Shown piece by piece: positions 41,488-42,806 of a stretch of 42,806 nucleotides of DNA. This stretch comes from Flavobacteriales bacterium (lineage in GTDB: Bacteria; Bacteroidota; Bacteroidia; Flavobacteriales_E; Vicingaceae). The translations under genes and the position numbers were made by a program. The number at the start of each line of letters is the position of its first letter. Within the stretch, counting starts at the first letter, position 1. Below the pieces are notes generated by a model. That model was given only the letters and a program-made list of their open reading frames with translations, was not told the origin of the DNA and did not search any database. The DNA lies in NCBI GenBank assembly GCA_020435335.1, contig JAGQZT010000040.1:1-42806 (forward strand). Reading direction: 5' to 3'.

Positions 41488-42806
41488 ATGAAACGAACTT
41501 TCTTTTTAGATTTACCATTAGGATTACTCCTGCTACTGGTTTCCGGCGTGCTTTCGGCACAAACCTATGACATGAGCAGCACCCCCATCAGTACTTGTTC
41601 CGGAACCTACCGTGACGATGGAGGTGCGGCAAATTATACCAACAGCCAGGACATTACCCAAACCATTTCTCCTAATGCTGCCGGCAACTATATCATTTTA
41701 ACATTTACTTCTTTCGATATTGAATCCAACACGGGTTGTACCTGGGATTACCTGGAAATATACGACGGGCCGAATACGGCATCACCCTTGCTTGGCAGAT
41801 ATTGCGGCACGGCATTACCCGGACCGCTGACTTCAACTGCTGCCGGCGGAGAATTAACATTAAAGTTTCATTCCGATGGATCGGTCAATAAGGCTGGGTG
41901 GGTTGCTACCATCAGCTGCACCTCAACGCCTCCTCCGGCAACTATCCTTCTGAATGACAATGTAGCCGTAAGCTCCTGCAATGCCAAATTTTATGATATG
42001 GGCGGAGCAAGCAACAATTATTCGAACAGCCAGGATTTTACCAAAACCATCTCTCCCGACAATGGAGGCAAATTACAAATCACTTTTAACTCATTTAACA
42101 TCGAATCCAACACCGGTTGCACCTGGGACTATCTGGAAATATATGACGGACCGAATACAGCTTCTCCTTTACTGGGAAGATTTTGCGGAATAACTAACCC
42201 CGGACCGTTTACCTCAACTGCTGCCGGAGGGGAACTGACCTTTAAATTTCATTCCGACGGATCGACGGTAAAGGCCGGCTGGGATGCCGACATCAGTTGT
42301 ACGGCAGCAGCACCCTGTACGGCACCCACCAACCTGAACGCATCGGCCATAGGCCCTCAGCAGGCCAATCTTTCCTGGGTAGAAACCGGAGCAGCTACAC
42401 TATGGGATATCGAACTCGGCGTTTCGGGATTTACACCAACCGGTACTCCAACCGTTAATAACACCAGTACAAATCCGCACACCTATACAGGGCTTACACC
42501 ATCCACGTCGTATGATTTTTATGTTCGGGCAGACTGCGGCGGAACACAATCCGGATGGTCAGGGCCATTCACCTTCACCACCACAGCCTGCAACATCCAG
42601 GCTCCTACGGCTCTTAATGCCATCAACGTCTATTCCACCAGTGCCGATCTAACCTGGACCGAAAACGGAAACGCCACCATGTGGGACATTGAACTGGGAG
42701 TATCCGGTTTTACACCAACAGGCACACCAACAGCAAACAATGTGACCAGCAACCCATACACCTATAGCGGTTTAACATCGGCTACCACGTACGACTATTA
42801 CGTAAG
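41488..42806 (+). CDS. Exported CUB/fibronectin-III protein, probable T9SS cargo (partial, C-terminus outside window)
   Basis: An open frame from ATG 41488 to the right edge (439 codons seen). After a signal peptide (MKRTFFLDLPLGLLLLL..., ends about residue 25) come two CUB domains, about residues 36-145 and 160-272, each with Cys pairs and the calcium-binding-like GCTWDYLEIYDGP stretch. Then at least two FnIII modules follow (about 277-365 and 369-439+), each beginning with a Cys linker (CTAPTNLNAS, CNIQAPTALNA) and containing the near-identical DIELGVSGFTPTGTPT. Such arrangements in Bacteroidota normally end in a T9SS sorting domain, which would lie outside the window. The two CUB copies are recent duplicates (see finding). 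Confidence 0.85.
   Translation, partial: MKRTFFLDLPLGLLLLLVSGVLSAQTYDMSSTPISTCSGTYRDDGGAANYTNSQDITQTISPNAAGNYIILTFTSFDIESNTGCTWDYLEIYDGPNTASPLLGRYCGTALPGPLTSTAAGGELTLKFHSDGSVNKAGWVATISCTSTPPPATILLNDNVAVSSCNAKFYDMGGASNNYSNSQDFTKTISPDNGGKLQITFNSFNIESNTGCTWDYLEIYDGPNTASPLLGRFCGITNPGPFTSTAAGGELTFKFHSDGSTVKAGWDADISCTAAAPCTAPTNLNASAIGPQQANLSWVETGAATLWDIELGVSGFTPTGTPTVNNTSTNPHTYTGLTPSTSYDFYVRADCGGTQSGWSGPFTFTTTACNIQAPTALNAINVYSTSADLTWTENGNATMWDIELGVSGFTPTGTPTANNVTSNPYTYSGLTSATTYDYYV

Overview
The window looks like core chromosome of a Bacteroidota bacterium, most likely Flavobacteriales. Supporting signs are: start-site promoters of the Bacteroidota type (-33 TTTG, -7 TAnnTTTG) in front of many genes; three secreted proteins that end in, or have the architecture of, type IX secretion (T9SS) cargo; a DUF5686/carboxypeptidase-regulatory outer-membrane protein; TPR one-component regulators with a periplasmic sensor; and almost no Shine-Dalgarno sequences. 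No phage, IS, CRISPR array, rRNA or tRNA was found. No gap between genes exceeds 300 bases.

Region 1 (1-5.5 kb): the 3' part of a flippase-like membrane protein (minus strand, cut by the window edge), an ArsC/Spx-like reductase overlapping a DMT transporter, then a yicC-gmk-nadD operon with its own promoter, and two divergent small/medium membrane protein genes. Region 2 (5.6-9.8 kb): the translation block rplM-rpsI-rpsB-tsf-pyrH-frr, interrupted by a terminator after tsf and one after frr. Region 3 (9.8-15.8 kb): DUF1801 protein, a Crp/Fnr regulator, a DUF2892 membrane protein preceded by a Crp-like dyad, a DUF4328 protein, then a divergent pair of exported proteins (a 22-repeat YwqK/MORN-like protein and a T9SS cargo) sharing a perfect dyad, then a two-domain universal stress protein. 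Region 4 (15.8-19.6 kb, minus strand): DUF177-rpmF, a terminator, then fabH-accB-accC, the entry to fatty acid synthesis. Region 5 (19.7-30.4 kb): an OmpA-type lipoprotein and two hydrolases in a tightly overlapped operon, truB with a Cys-rich lipoprotein and a DUF5686 protein, a radical SAM/SPASM enzyme, and a TPR-PD40-SPOR-like envelope protein. Region 6 (30.4-42.8 kb): unknown genes behind a LamG T9SS cargo, a TPR-LuxR membrane regulator, tyrS, a set of small envelope proteins, plsC, a second TPR-HTH membrane regulator, and the start of a CUB/FnIII secreted protein.

The most interesting pattern is in region 6. Twice, a membrane-spanning TPR-HTH one-component regulator lies directly upstream of a gene for a large secreted adhesin-like protein, and each time the short gap between them carries a repeated motif placed where an activator would bind (TCATCAA dyad at about -44; tandem TTGTCYACC 11 bp apart at about -55). 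I infer two regulator-plus-cargo modules in which a periplasmic sensor controls a neighbouring secreted surface protein. Two further dyads (10882-10895 and 13870-13891) are good operator candidates near the Crp/Fnr gene.
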